A stretch of 64,000 nt of DNA from Bacteroidaceae bacterium. Lineage in GTDB: Bacteria > Bacteroidota > Bacteroidia > Bacteroidales > Barnesiellaceae_A. Location of the stretch: contig JAFUOV010000009.1 in the NCBI GenBank assembly GCA_017481745.1, positions 318,823-382,822 of the forward strand. The letters are read 5' to 3'. Each line of letters opens with the position of its first letter. Within the stretch, counting starts at the first letter, position 1. Positions 19,972 through 28,640 of this stretch are shown in pieces. The position numbers and the translations under genes were made by a program. A model generated the notes under the pieces. The model saw only the letters and a list, made by a program, of their open reading frames with translations, did not search any database and had not been told where the DNA came from.

Positions 19972-21900
19972 ATGAAGAAACAATGGATTATCTCGGCTCT
20001 TATTGCAGCCGTAATGAGTGGTAATGTCATGGCTCAAGACGATGCTGTGATTATGACCATCAATGGTAAAGATGTAACAAAATCGGAGTTTGAATATATC
20101 TACCACAAAAACAACAAACAACAGGTCGACGTTAAAACTCTCGATGAATATCTACCTTTATTTATCAATTACAAACTCAAAGTTGATGCTGCCGAAAAAG
20201 CAGGTATTGATACAACAAAAGCATTTGTCAACGAACTTGACGGTTATCGTAAGGAACTTGCAAAACCTTATCTTACCGACCGCGCAACTGAAGAGAAGCT
20301 GCTGCAAGAGGCATACAACAACTATTGCAAGAATGTTGAGATAAGCCATATACTTGTATCATTCGGACAATTCCCCGACGAAGCTGCCAAAACTGCCGCT
20401 CTGGCTAAAGCAAAAGATGTAGCAGCAAGAGCACAAGCAGGTGAAGACTTTGCAGCACTCGCACAACAATATTCAGACGACCCCGGTTCGCAATCGAGAG
20501 GAGGTTACCTTGGTTACATCAAAGGTGGAAGACTTATCTATCCCTTTGAAAAGGTTGCCTTTGCAATGGCACCCGGTGCAGTGTCAGACCCCGTTGAGAC
20601 ACGTTTTGGCTACCACGTTATCAAGGTTCATAACGTACGCGCCGACCGCGGTGAGCGCCTTTGTGCACACATCTTCTTGATGGTGCCTCGTGATGCAACT
20701 CCCGAAGTTGATGCTCAAAAGAAAGCCGAAGCCGAGGCTATCTATAACGACTTGATGGCAGGTGCAGACTTTACTCAAATGGCTCGTGAGAAATCGAACG
20801 ACCAATCAAACTCGATGCGCGGCGGTGAACTGCCTTGGTGTGGCTCGGGCGACTTTGTAAAAGAATTTGAAGATGCTGCATTCGGTCTTGAAGTAGGTGC
20901 AATAGCAGCACCTGTACGCTCAACTTATGGTTATCATATCATCAAGTTGCTTGACAAACGCGATGTTCGCTCATTTGACGAGTTGCGTAACGAGTTGGCT
21001 CAACGCATTGCCCGCGACGAGCGTGGCGGCATGGCACATCAAGCTATGATAGAGCGCCTTAAAAACGAGCACAACTATAAACTCGACGAAGTACAAGTAG
21101 CAACAGCCGTAGCATTGAGCGGTGGCAAGATAGACTCTACTTTTGTCGCTACACTTGCTCAACAAGATATTACTTTTGCAACATATGCCGACAAGAAAAT
21201 CACTGCTAAAGATGTTGCAAAAAACATCAAGGTACATCGTATTCCCGCCAATGCTGTTGTAGATAAGGTGCTCAGAAATGAGATTAATCGTCAAGCCGAA
21301 GAGGGCTTGATAGCTTTGGAAATGAATACGCTCTCGGCTAAATATCCCGAATATCGCAACCTTATCAACGAGTATCGCGATGGCATGTTGCTCTTTGAGA
21401 TAAGCAACCGCGAAGTGTGGGAGAAAGCTTCGACCGACACCAAGGGTTTGGAAAAATTCTTCAAAAAGAACAAAAAATCATACACTTGGGATCGTCCTCA
21501 CTTCAAAGGCTATGTAGTTTCTTGTGTAAATGACAGTGTGGCTCAAGAAGTGAAAAAACTCTTGAAAAAATCGAAAAATGACAATGCTGCACTCGATATA
21601 GCCAAGACATTCAACAATGACTCGGTAACAAACGTTTCGTTGGAGCGTGGACTTTACATTGAAGGAGCAAACAAATATGTTGATGAACTTGTTTTTGCAG
21701 GCGCAAAAGCACAACGCGACGAAAACCTTCCCGTAGTGTTTGTGTTAGGCAAAACATTGAAAGCACCCGAAACATATCTCGATGTGAAGGGTAAAGCAAC
21801 TGCCGACTATCAAGAATACCTCGAGAAACGTTGGGTTGAGAACTTGAACAAGAAAGCTACGGTTGTTAAAAACGAAGATGTATTAAAAACCATTAACTAA
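19972..21900 (+). CDS. Periplasmic peptidyl-prolyl isomerase with two parvulin domains
   Basis: A 642-residue SurA/PpiC-type chaperone with an N-terminal signal peptide cut after MSGNVMA-QD. An N-terminal chaperone helix region is followed by two parvulin (PpiC) domains at about residues 120-225 (ISHILVSF to YHVIKVHN) and 228-335 (CAHIFLMV to YHIIKLLDKR), then a ~300-residue C-terminal region without clear similarity to rotamases. It is expected to help outer-membrane proteins fold in the periplasm. It is the first of five closely packed genes (gaps of 52, 7, 7 and 11 bases) ending with mutL. Confidence 0.92.
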   Translation: MKKQWIISALIAAVMSGNVMAQDDAVIMTINGKDVTKSEFEYIYHKNNKQQVDVKTLDEYLPLFINYKLKVDAAEKAGIDTTKAFVNELDGYRKELAKPYLTDRATEEKLLQEAYNNYCKNVEISHILVSFGQFPDEAAKTAALAKAKDVAARAQAGEDFAALAQQYSDDPGSQSRGGYLGYIKGGRLIYPFEKVAFAMAPGAVSDPVETRFGYHVIKVHNVRADRGERLCAHIFLMVPRDATPEVDAQKKAEAEAIYNDLMAGADFTQMAREKSNDQSNSMRGGELPWCGSGDFVKEFEDAAFGLEVGAIAAPVRSTYGYHIIKLLDKRDVRSFDELRNELAQRIARDERGGMAHQAMIERLKNEHNYKLDEVQVATAVALSGGKIDSTFVATLAQQDITFATYADKKITAKDVAKNIKVHRIPANAVVDKVLRNEINRQAEEGLIALEMNTLSAKYPEYRNLINEYRDGMLLFEISNREVWEKASTDTKGLEKFFKKNKKSYTWDRPHFKGYVVSCVNDSVAQEVKKLLKKSKNDNAALDIAKTFNNDSVTNVSLERGLYIEGANKYVDELVFAGAKAQRDENLPVVFVLGKTLKAPETYLDVKGKATADYQEYLEKRWVENLNKKATVVKNEDVLKTIN

Positions 21901-21952
21901 CAGTATTATTTAAATAATTCGTTGTAAATTTAGCGACGAAACATATACAACA

Positions 21953-22837
21953 GTGAAGTCGATAATACATATATCTATGTGTACCATCCTCATACTATCG
22001 GTATGGGGATGTTGCCGTAAACAGACCACAGCCCAAGATGTATTGGCAAGGGTGGGTACAGCTACGTTTACACAGCAACAGCTCGACGAAGTAATGCCCG
22101 TAGGATTGAATGACTCAATGCAAATGGTGTTTGCCAACAGGTACATCGACGATTGGATTGCCGACCAGCTGCTGTATGAAATGGCACGTAAAAATCTGCC
22201 TGATGTCGAGCGCCTTGAACGATTGGTAGAGGAGTATCGCCATGATCTTTTCAGCCATGAGTATCGCAAGCGCCTCTCCGACGAACGCATTGCAGCCAAT
22301 CTGCCCGAAGATACATTATTCGGTTTTTATGAAGCACATAGCTCGGAGTTTAAGTTGCACAAGCCCATTGTAAAAGGTCTGCTGTTGAAAGTGCCTGTCA
22401 ATGCACCACAGTTGTCTTCGTTGCGCAAGTGGGTATCGGCAGCAAAGACCAATGGTGTAGAGAATATCGAGAAATATGCCATAAAAAATGCCATTGGATA
22501 TGACTATTTCTTCGACCGTTGGGTGTGGTTTGACGATGTAAAAGATAACATACCGTACGACTTTACCGACGACAATAATTTCCTGCGTACTCGCAAAACG
22601 TTTGAGCACAAAAGCGATGACCAGATATACTTGTTGTATATCGATTGCTACCTCACAGCGGGCGAAGTGATGCCTTATGAATTTGCTCGTCCACGAATTA
22701 TGGAGATATTGCTCAACGAGCGCCGAGTAGAGTTTAACAAAGAGTTGGAACGCGAACTATACAACGAGGCAGTAGCAGATGGAATAGTGGAGCGATTTTA
22801 TAATGTTGCAGTCGATACGACAGCAGTAAAACTATAA
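21953..22837 (+). CDS. SurA-like lipoprotein without a recognisable rotamase domain
   Basis: A 294-residue protein starting at a GTG; the signal peptide ends in LSVWGC, a plausible lipobox. The body resembles the helical chaperone part of SurA/PpiC proteins (VLARVGTATFTQQQLDEVMP, then IDDWIADQLLYEMARKN), but I find no parvulin domain with the usual HI(L/F) and GYHII motifs, so it is probably a chaperone only. The alternative ATG eight codons in would shorten the signal peptide. It lies between two parvulin-containing paralogues, suggesting the three act on the same clients. Confidence 0.8.
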   Translation: MKSIIHISMCTILILSVWGCCRKQTTAQDVLARVGTATFTQQQLDEVMPVGLNDSMQMVFANRYIDDWIADQLLYEMARKNLPDVERLERLVEEYRHDLFSHEYRKRLSDERIAANLPEDTLFGFYEAHSSEFKLHKPIVKGLLLKVPVNAPQLSSLRKWVSAAKTNGVENIEKYAIKNAIGYDYFFDRWVWFDDVKDNIPYDFTDDNNFLRTRKTFEHKSDDQIYLLYIDCYLTAGEVMPYEFARPRIMEILLNERRVEFNKELERELYNEAVADGIVERFYNVAVDTTAVKL

Positions 22838-22844
22838 AAGAGAT

Positions 22845-24221
22845 ATGAAGAAAGCAATATTGTTGGCAAGTGCAATTATGGCAACTACGTCATTTGCACA
22901 GAAGCAAGTACAAGTAGGACAAGATAATATCATTGAAGAAGTTGTGTGGGTAGTGGGTGATGAGCCCATCTATCGCTCGGAGGTTGAGCGACAAATACAA
23001 CAAATGCAGTATGAAGGTCAGGAGATTGACGGCGACCCATATTGCGTTATTCCTGAGATGATTGCAGTGCAGAAATTGTATCTTCATCAAGCCAAGCTCG
23101 ATACTATTCTTGTGCCCGAAAGCAGCGTAAATCAAGAGGTTGATATGCGACTCAACTACTTTATAGAGCAGATAGGCTCGAAAGAGAAAGTAGAGGAGTA
23201 CTTCCGCAAGCCCTTCAAAGAGATACGCGAGGAACTTGCCAATAACGTACGCGACAACAATATCGTGCAAGAGGTGCAACGCACACTTGTCAGCGACATT
23301 AAAGTTACGCCTGCCGAGGTACGCAAATTCTATAACTCATTGTCGAAGGACAGTCTACCCACTATACCCATGCAGGTTGAGGTACAAGTTATAGCACTAT
23401 ATCCTCGAGTACCACAACAAGAGATTGACAACGTAAAAGCACAATTGCGCGAATTTTCGGAGCAAGTAAACTCGGGCGAACGCGAGTTTTCGACATTGGC
23501 TATCTTGCACTCTGAAGATCCCGGCTCGGCGCTGCGAGGTGGCGAATTGGGTTTTGTGAGCAAAGGTACATTGGCACCCGAATTTGCAGCAGTAGCCTTC
23601 AACCTGAACGACCCCAAGCGAGTATCAAAAATTGTTGAAACCGAGTTTGGTTATCACATCATACAACTTATAGAGAAGCGCGGCGACCAGATAAACTGTC
23701 GCCACATCTTGCTCAAACCCAAAGTGTCGCAAAAAGATATTATCGAGTCGATCAACCAACTCGACTCGATCCGCGCCGATATTTTGGCAAAGAAAATAAC
23801 CTTTGAGGAGGCAACGCCCTATGTGTCGCAAGACAAAGACACTCGCTACAACGAAGGTATAATGAGCAATCCTCAAACCGGTTCAACTCGCTTTGAGATG
23901 AGCGAGCTGCCTCAAGACATTGCCAAGACTATTGCCACAATGGAAGTAGGGGATATATCGAAACCCATTACAACTATCGACGTGAAGAACAACAAAGAGG
24001 TTGTGATGATTGTGAAGTTGCGCTCTCGTCGTGAAGCACACCGTGCCGACCTTGTCAACGACTATCAGGTCATAGCCAGCTTGCTCGAAGGCAAGAAGAG
24101 AGGCGAAATTCTGCAAAATTGGATCAACCAAAAACGCAAAGACACCTACGTGCGCATCAAAGATGGATGGCGCAACTGCGAGTTTAAGTATGACGGTTGG
24201 ATAAAACAACAAAAGCAATAA
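22845..24221 (+). CDS. surA: SurA-type periplasmic chaperone / peptidyl-prolyl isomerase
   Basis: At 458 residues this has the classic SurA order: signal peptide (cut after TTSFA), N-terminal chaperone domain (IIEEVVWVVGDEPIYRSEVE), first parvulin domain at about residues 170-265 (MQVEVQVIAL to YHIIQLIEKR), second parvulin domain at about 270-370 (INCRHILLKPK onward), and a C-terminal helix that completes the chaperone domain (NWINQKRKDTYVRI). SurA delivers unfolded outer-membrane proteins to the BAM complex. It starts seven bases after the preceding gene and seven before the OstA-like gene. Confidence 0.9.
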   Translation: MKKAILLASAIMATTSFAQKQVQVGQDNIIEEVVWVVGDEPIYRSEVERQIQQMQYEGQEIDGDPYCVIPEMIAVQKLYLHQAKLDTILVPESSVNQEVDMRLNYFIEQIGSKEKVEEYFRKPFKEIREELANNVRDNNIVQEVQRTLVSDIKVTPAEVRKFYNSLSKDSLPTIPMQVEVQVIALYPRVPQQEIDNVKAQLREFSEQVNSGEREFSTLAILHSEDPGSALRGGELGFVSKGTLAPEFAAVAFNLNDPKRVSKIVETEFGYHIIQLIEKRGDQINCRHILLKPKVSQKDIIESINQLDSIRADILAKKITFEEATPYVSQDKDTRYNEGIMSNPQTGSTRFEMSELPQDIAKTIATMEVGDISKPITTIDVKNNKEVVMIVKLRSRREAHRADLVNDYQVIASLLEGKKRGEILQNWINQKRKDTYVRIKDGWRNCEFKYDGWIKQQKQ

Positions 24222-24228
24222 TAAGAGC

Positions 24229-25842
24229 ATGAATAAGTCACGCATTGCCCCCTTGTTGTTTGTATTACTGTTGGCAACTACCGTACTGGGAGTTCCACAA
24301 ATACAAGACAGCACTGCCAATCGGTCGGATGATCAACAGAAGAAAGACAAAGTATATCTGTTGCATGCCGATTCACTCACTTTCGATGCCGAAATGAGTG
24401 CCGACTATAAGGTGCTGCATGGCAATGTGCAGTTTCGCAAAGACAGCATGTATATGTATTGCGATAGTGCCTATTTCTACGAGAAAAACAACTCGCTCGA
24501 TGCCTTTGGCAACGTGCGCATGGAGCAAGGCGATACACTCTTTATCTTTGGCGATGTGCTCTATTACAACGGTGCCGAGCAGCTTGCACGATTGCGCAAC
24601 AATGTCTACATGATCAATCACAATGTAACGCTCTTTACCGACAGCCTTAACTACGATATGGCAGAAAATCTGGGTTACTACTTTGTAGGTGGCACTATCA
24701 TCGACGACCGCAACGAGTTGGTATCGGTCTATGGTGAGTATTCACCTTCCACCAAAGATGCCAAGTTTAACTACGACGTTGTACTTACCAACCCCGATTA
24801 TGTAATATACTCCGATACAATGACATACAACACCGACAGCAAGATAAGCAATCTGTTTGGACCATCAACAGTTGTGTCGGACGAAGATATCATATACACC
24901 ACCAATGGCTGGTACGATACCGCCAAAGACCTTGCCATGCTGCTCGACCGTTCACAACTTATCAGCGACCATCGCATGCTCACCGGCGACACACTCTACT
25001 ACGACCGTAATGCCGGTTATGGCGAAGCATTTGGCAACATGTTTATGATCGACTCTACGCAGAAAGTCATCATGGAGGGGCAGTATGGCTTCTACAACGA
25101 AAAGACCGACTATACTTTTGCTACCGATAGCGCTCGTGTCATGGAGTTTTCGCGCCGCGACACGCTATACATGCATGCCGACACGCTCATGGCATTCAAC
25201 GACACCGACTCTACTCGCGTGTTGCGTGCCTTTTATGGCGTTCGTTTCTATCGTGTTGATGCACAAGGTGTGTGCGATTCGTTGCAATATTTGTCGCGCG
25301 ATAGTTCATTGACAATGTATGACGAGCCTATTATTTGGAGCGAAAATCAACAGATTTTTGGCGATACTATACGTATGTTCTTCAACGATTCGACCATTGA
25401 TTGGGCACATGTCATCAACTCGGCATTTGCTACACAACACAAGGAAGAACAATACTACGACCAAATGGAAGGCAACGAGATAAAGGCATTCTTTGAAGAC
25501 AATGAAATGCGCCGAATAGAGACTAAAGGCAATGTAGTAGCCATTTTCTATCCACAAGAGAGCGACTCGACACTCACCGGTATGTTCCATGCCAATGGTA
25601 GTTTCCTCAATATTTTTCTGAAGGACAATCAGATGGAAAAGATGGTGATGTGGCCTAATGTCAGTGGGAAGATGTACCCGCTTGATAAGTTATCGAACGA
25701 TATAATGTTTCTGCAACGATATATATGGTATGGCGAGCGTCGTCCCAAAGATAAAGACGATATTTATCGTCGACCCATTGCACCGGTAGCGACCGAGAAC
25801 GAAGACCAACGTCGCACCACTCGCCACAAATTTAATTTATAG
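24229..25842 (+). CDS. OstA/LptA-like periplasmic LPS transport protein
   Basis: A 537-residue secreted protein with a signal peptide (cut near LGVPQ). Residues ~45-250 carry OstA/LptA-like beta repeats, recognised by the pattern DSLTFDAE..ADYKVLHGNVQFR, then MYCDSAYFYEKNNSLDAFGNVRM. A second half continues the repeat style with ALMAFNDTDS-like strands. LptA-type proteins form the periplasmic bridge for lipopolysaccharide; in Bacteroidetes this long form is annotated as OstA-like, and its exact position in the bridge is inference. Position behind surA fits an outer-membrane assembly operon. Confidence 0.85.
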   Translation: MNKSRIAPLLFVLLLATTVLGVPQIQDSTANRSDDQQKKDKVYLLHADSLTFDAEMSADYKVLHGNVQFRKDSMYMYCDSAYFYEKNNSLDAFGNVRMEQGDTLFIFGDVLYYNGAEQLARLRNNVYMINHNVTLFTDSLNYDMAENLGYYFVGGTIIDDRNELVSVYGEYSPSTKDAKFNYDVVLTNPDYVIYSDTMTYNTDSKISNLFGPSTVVSDEDIIYTTNGWYDTAKDLAMLLDRSQLISDHRMLTGDTLYYDRNAGYGEAFGNMFMIDSTQKVIMEGQYGFYNEKTDYTFATDSARVMEFSRRDTLYMHADTLMAFNDTDSTRVLRAFYGVRFYRVDAQGVCDSLQYLSRDSSLTMYDEPIIWSENQQIFGDTIRMFFNDSTIDWAHVINSAFATQHKEEQYYDQMEGNEIKAFFEDNEMRRIETKGNVVAIFYPQESDSTLTGMFHANGSFLNIFLKDNQMEKMVMWPNVSGKMYPLDKLSNDIMFLQRYIWYGERRPKDKDDIYRRPIAPVATENEDQRRTTRHKFNL

Positions 25843-25853
25843 AGCATACAATC

Positions 25854-27743
25854 ATGAGCGACATAATACACCTTTTACCCGATTCAGTAGCCAACCAAAT
25901 AGCTGCCGGCGAGGTAATACAACGCCCCGCATCGGTTATCAAAGAGCTTGTAGAGAATGCTGTCGATGCAGGTGCAACCTCAATACAAATTATCTTGAAG
26001 GATGCCGGTCGCACACTTATACAAGTTATAGACAACGGTTGCGGCATGTCGCCTACCGATGCTCGATTGGCTTTTGAGCGACACTCAACGTCCAAGATAC
26101 GCCAAGCCGACGACCTCTTTGCACTGCGCACTATGGGATTTCGCGGTGAGGCGCTTGCCTCTATTGCAGCCATTGCACAAGTAGAATTGCGCACCCGCCG
26201 AGCCGAAGACGAGGTAGGTACTTGCCTGCGTATAGCGGCATCGCAATGCGAGTCGCAAGAGGCTATATCGGCACCTGTTGGAAGCAACTTCTGCATCAAA
26301 AACATCTTCTTTAACGTGCCGGCTCGTCGCAAATTTCTCAAGAGCAATCAAGTTGAGTTGAGCAATATCATCAACGAATTTGAACGTATGGCTTTGGTCA
26401 ATACCGAGGTAGAATTTGTACTCATACACAACGACCACGAGTTGCACCGACTTCCTTCCGGCTCGTTGCGCCAACGCATTGTTTCGCTCTTTGGCAAGAG
26501 CCTCAATCAGCAACTGCTACCCGTCGAGGCGCAGACCTCAATCGTGTCGCTCAACGGTTATGTAGGTAAGCCCGAGGCAGCTCGTAAACGCGGAGCGCTG
26601 CAATACCTCTTTGTCAACGGTCGTTACATGCGTCATGCAGGGTTTCATAAGGCTGTAATGAAGGCATACGAAGAGCTGATACCTCAAAACGAGATGCCCA
26701 ACTATTTCCTCAATTTCAGCGTTGCACCCGATACCATCGACGTCAATATACATCCCACCAAGACCGAGATAAAGTTTGAGAACGAACAGGCTATATGGCC
26801 CATAGTATTGGCAGCAGTAAAGGAGGCGTTGGGCAAGTTCTGTGCTGCGCCTTCTATCGACTTTGATATGGAAGATGCTCCCGATATACCCACCTATACA
26901 CAAGGTGCACACGCCACCATGCCATCGAAGGGGTACAATCCGTCGTACAATCCATTCAACCCATCATCGCGCTCCGGTTCTGCCAAGCGCCCCGACTATG
27001 ATTGGCAGAAGTTGTATGATGGTTTTACATCCAATCGCAACGACTCTGCTTTGCCCGATGCCGGCAATGATTTTGCAGACGATTTAATTCCTTCGCCCAA
27101 CAATGACAATGTCATGACCACCAACGTAGGAGGGGAGTATATACAATCGAGTCTCAATATCGACAGCAAGACAACGCAAGCGCCATCGCTCTATATGCAG
27201 TTTAAGGGGCGATATATCGTAACCCCTTCAAAGAATGGGCTATTGCTTGTCGACCAACACCGCGCGCACACACGCATACTATTTGAACAATATATGGAGC
27301 GACGTGCAGGCGAACAATCGTTGCCATCGCAGCAAATGCTGTATCCACAACTCATACAACTATCACCCTCGCGTGCAGCACTCTTTGCCGAGGTAGAACC
27401 TGCATTGCAACAACTTGGGTTCGACCTATCGGATATGGGTAGCGGTAGCTACTCGGTATGTGGTATGCCGGCAGGTATAGAAGGGCTCGAAGTATCAAAC
27501 CTTATAGAGCAGATGTTTATGGCAGCCGAGAATACCGACGGCGACCTTGCCGGCGACCTCTTTGAGCGCATAGCACTTTCGTTGGCACAATCGGCAGCAA
27601 TACCCGTTGGGCAAGTACTTACCCCCACCGAGATGGAGCAACTCATTGGCGACCTCTTTGCACTTGCCACACCCAACTACACCCCCGACGGCAAACCTGT
27701 ATTTACACTCTTTACTACCGATGAAATAGCAAAGAGAATGTGA
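25854..27743 (+). CDS. mutL: DNA mismatch repair protein MutL
   Basis: A 629-residue MutL. The N-terminal GHKL ATPase has the motifs NQIAAGEVIQRPASVIKEL, ENAVDAGAT, DNGCGM and TMGFRGEAL. The C-terminal dimerisation domain carries LLVDQHRAHTRILFEQYMER near residues 464-483; this lacks the DQHA(X)2E(X)4E spacing of endonuclease-type MutL, so nicking activity is doubtful. A low-complexity linker (NPSYNPFNPSSRSG) joins the halves. As the last gene of the envelope chaperone operon its link to the operon is by position only. Confidence 0.95.
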   Translation: MSDIIHLLPDSVANQIAAGEVIQRPASVIKELVENAVDAGATSIQIILKDAGRTLIQVIDNGCGMSPTDARLAFERHSTSKIRQADDLFALRTMGFRGEALASIAAIAQVELRTRRAEDEVGTCLRIAASQCESQEAISAPVGSNFCIKNIFFNVPARRKFLKSNQVELSNIINEFERMALVNTEVEFVLIHNDHELHRLPSGSLRQRIVSLFGKSLNQQLLPVEAQTSIVSLNGYVGKPEAARKRGALQYLFVNGRYMRHAGFHKAVMKAYEELIPQNEMPNYFLNFSVAPDTIDVNIHPTKTEIKFENEQAIWPIVLAAVKEALGKFCAAPSIDFDMEDAPDIPTYTQGAHATMPSKGYNPSYNPFNPSSRSGSAKRPDYDWQKLYDGFTSNRNDSALPDAGNDFADDLIPSPNNDNVMTTNVGGEYIQSSLNIDSKTTQAPSLYMQFKGRYIVTPSKNGLLLVDQHRAHTRILFEQYMERRAGEQSLPSQQMLYPQLIQLSPSRAALFAEVEPALQQLGFDLSDMGSGSYSVCGMPAGIEGLEVSNLIEQMFMAAENTDGDLAGDLFERIALSLAQSAAIPVGQVLTPTEMEQLIGDLFALATPNYTPDGKPVFTLFTTDEIAKRM

Positions 27744-27791
27744 CGTTTCAACTTTTTTCTCTATAGGAACACTTTTTTATAAAATTTTATT

Positions 27792-27799
27792 TACCTTTG
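27792..27799 (+). promoter_or_regulatory. -7 promoter element of the structured RNA
   Basis: TACCTTTG is a perfect Bacteroidota -7 box; no clear TTTG is found 19 bases upstream. It places the transcript start near 27805, immediately before the first RNA helix. Confidence 0.55.
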
Positions 27800-27804
27800 T
27801 AAAA

Positions 27805-28061
27805 CATTGCGTTATAGGCTGTGGCGACAGCTTTATTTCGCGTTTTTATTAGGTGTTATTAATATTATCTTCTATTCTCAAACTTGGCGGTTTGTTATGT
27901 CATGAAGATGATAGACGATAGCACCTACATCGGTTGCCTATGCAGCTACTTTGTGTAGTACATAATAGCAACTCCGGTGTGGGGCTGTTGTCTTGTCTAT
28001 GACATAGGGTACGCCAAGACCTGAGAATAGGATAAGACAGAGAATCTCCACACCGTTTTTA
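27805..28061 (+). ncRNA. Structured non-coding RNA, possibly 6S-like
   Basis: About 257 bases between a -7 box and a stem with T5. A 5' hairpin (27818-27822 with 27827-27831, GGCG loop) precedes a long interrupted arm: 27872-27880 with 28022-28030 (9 bp), 27883-27889 with 28012-28018 (7 bp), 27896-27903 with 27999-28006 (8 bp), and 27913-27916 with 27995-27998. The central part folds as GTTGC 27933-27937 with GCAAC 27968-27972, and CTAC 27946-27949 with GTAG 27955-27958. A competing fold pairs 27975-27984 with 28046-28055 (10 bp, one G-U) and 27989-27997 with 28031-28039, ending in TTTTT. A long rod with a central open region is typical of 6S RNA (RNA polymerase regulator), and the Bacteroidales-1 motif is another candidate; neither identity is proven. 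A leader controlling the next genes is the alternative. Confidence 0.65.
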
Positions 28062-28154
28062 TATCCTTATGTAAATAGTCGGTTGTTGATTGATAGCATC
28101 TTAATATTGAAATAATCAAAATTCAAAAATACTATTAAAAAACAACTGTTTATT

Positions 28155-28631
28155 ATGAAAAAAAGGACTATTTTATTACTGATTCTCTTAGTAATTGCTA
28201 CTACAGCAAATGTTTCTGCTCAGTTCTATAAAGCCAAGAAAGTTGCTATTACAGAAGTTGTTGACAAAAGTGGCGAAGTTGCAGACGGCACAAAAGTATA
28301 TATTCGCAGTGCATTGACTGATGCTATTACCAACTCTGAAGGTTACGAGGGCTATATGAATATTAATTTTAATAAGTTTGATATGAATTTCGACGTAACC
28401 GGCAATATATCATCTTCTACTCGTAATTACTTAAAAAAACAATTGCTAGACTACATTCTTATATCCGAGATTACCCCATTAGATAAAAAGACTGTGCTAT
28501 TGAGTGCACGTATTGTAAATACCTCTACAGGTAAAATTGTAGCTTCATCATCGGTGAGAACTTATGCAAGTATCGATTGTTTAAATTCGGCTTGTTGCAA
28601 TCTTACAATAGAATTAGTTGGTTCGATTTAA
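28155..28631 (+). CDS. Secreted CsgG/LpoB-like domain protein
   Basis: A 158-residue protein with a signal peptide cut after ANVSA-QF. The mature part (KAKKVAITEVVDKSGEVADG, then YLKKQLLDYILISEITP, then SARIVNTSTGKIVASSSV) has the strand-helix-strand order of CsgG/LpoB-type domains and is clearly a paralogue of the N-terminal half of the next gene: both have the FY/FR-KAKK-(I/V)-(A/V) start, the SEGYEGY/SEDYEVF turn and the (Y)I(L/I)(I/F)(S/T)E strand. Such domains bind partner proteins or assemble complexes at membranes. No lipobox is seen. It ends nine bases before the SUMF1 gene, so the two are cotranscribed. The function is unknown. Confidence 0.7.
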   Translation: MKKRTILLLILLVIATTANVSAQFYKAKKVAITEVVDKSGEVADGTKVYIRSALTDAITNSEGYEGYMNINFNKFDMNFDVTGNISSSTRNYLKKQLLDYILISEITPLDKKTVLLSARIVNTSTGKIVASSSVRTYASIDCLNSACCNLTIELVGSI

Positions 28632-28640
28632 AAGTATAAT

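Larger units (their letters stand above)
27744..28154. other. 411-base gap between mutL and the CsgG-like gene
   Basis: Contains a perfect TACCTTTG -7 box, the structured RNA described separately (27805-28061), and about 90 AT-rich bases before the next start codon in which I see no clear promoter. No open frame here looks coding. Confidence 0.7.
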
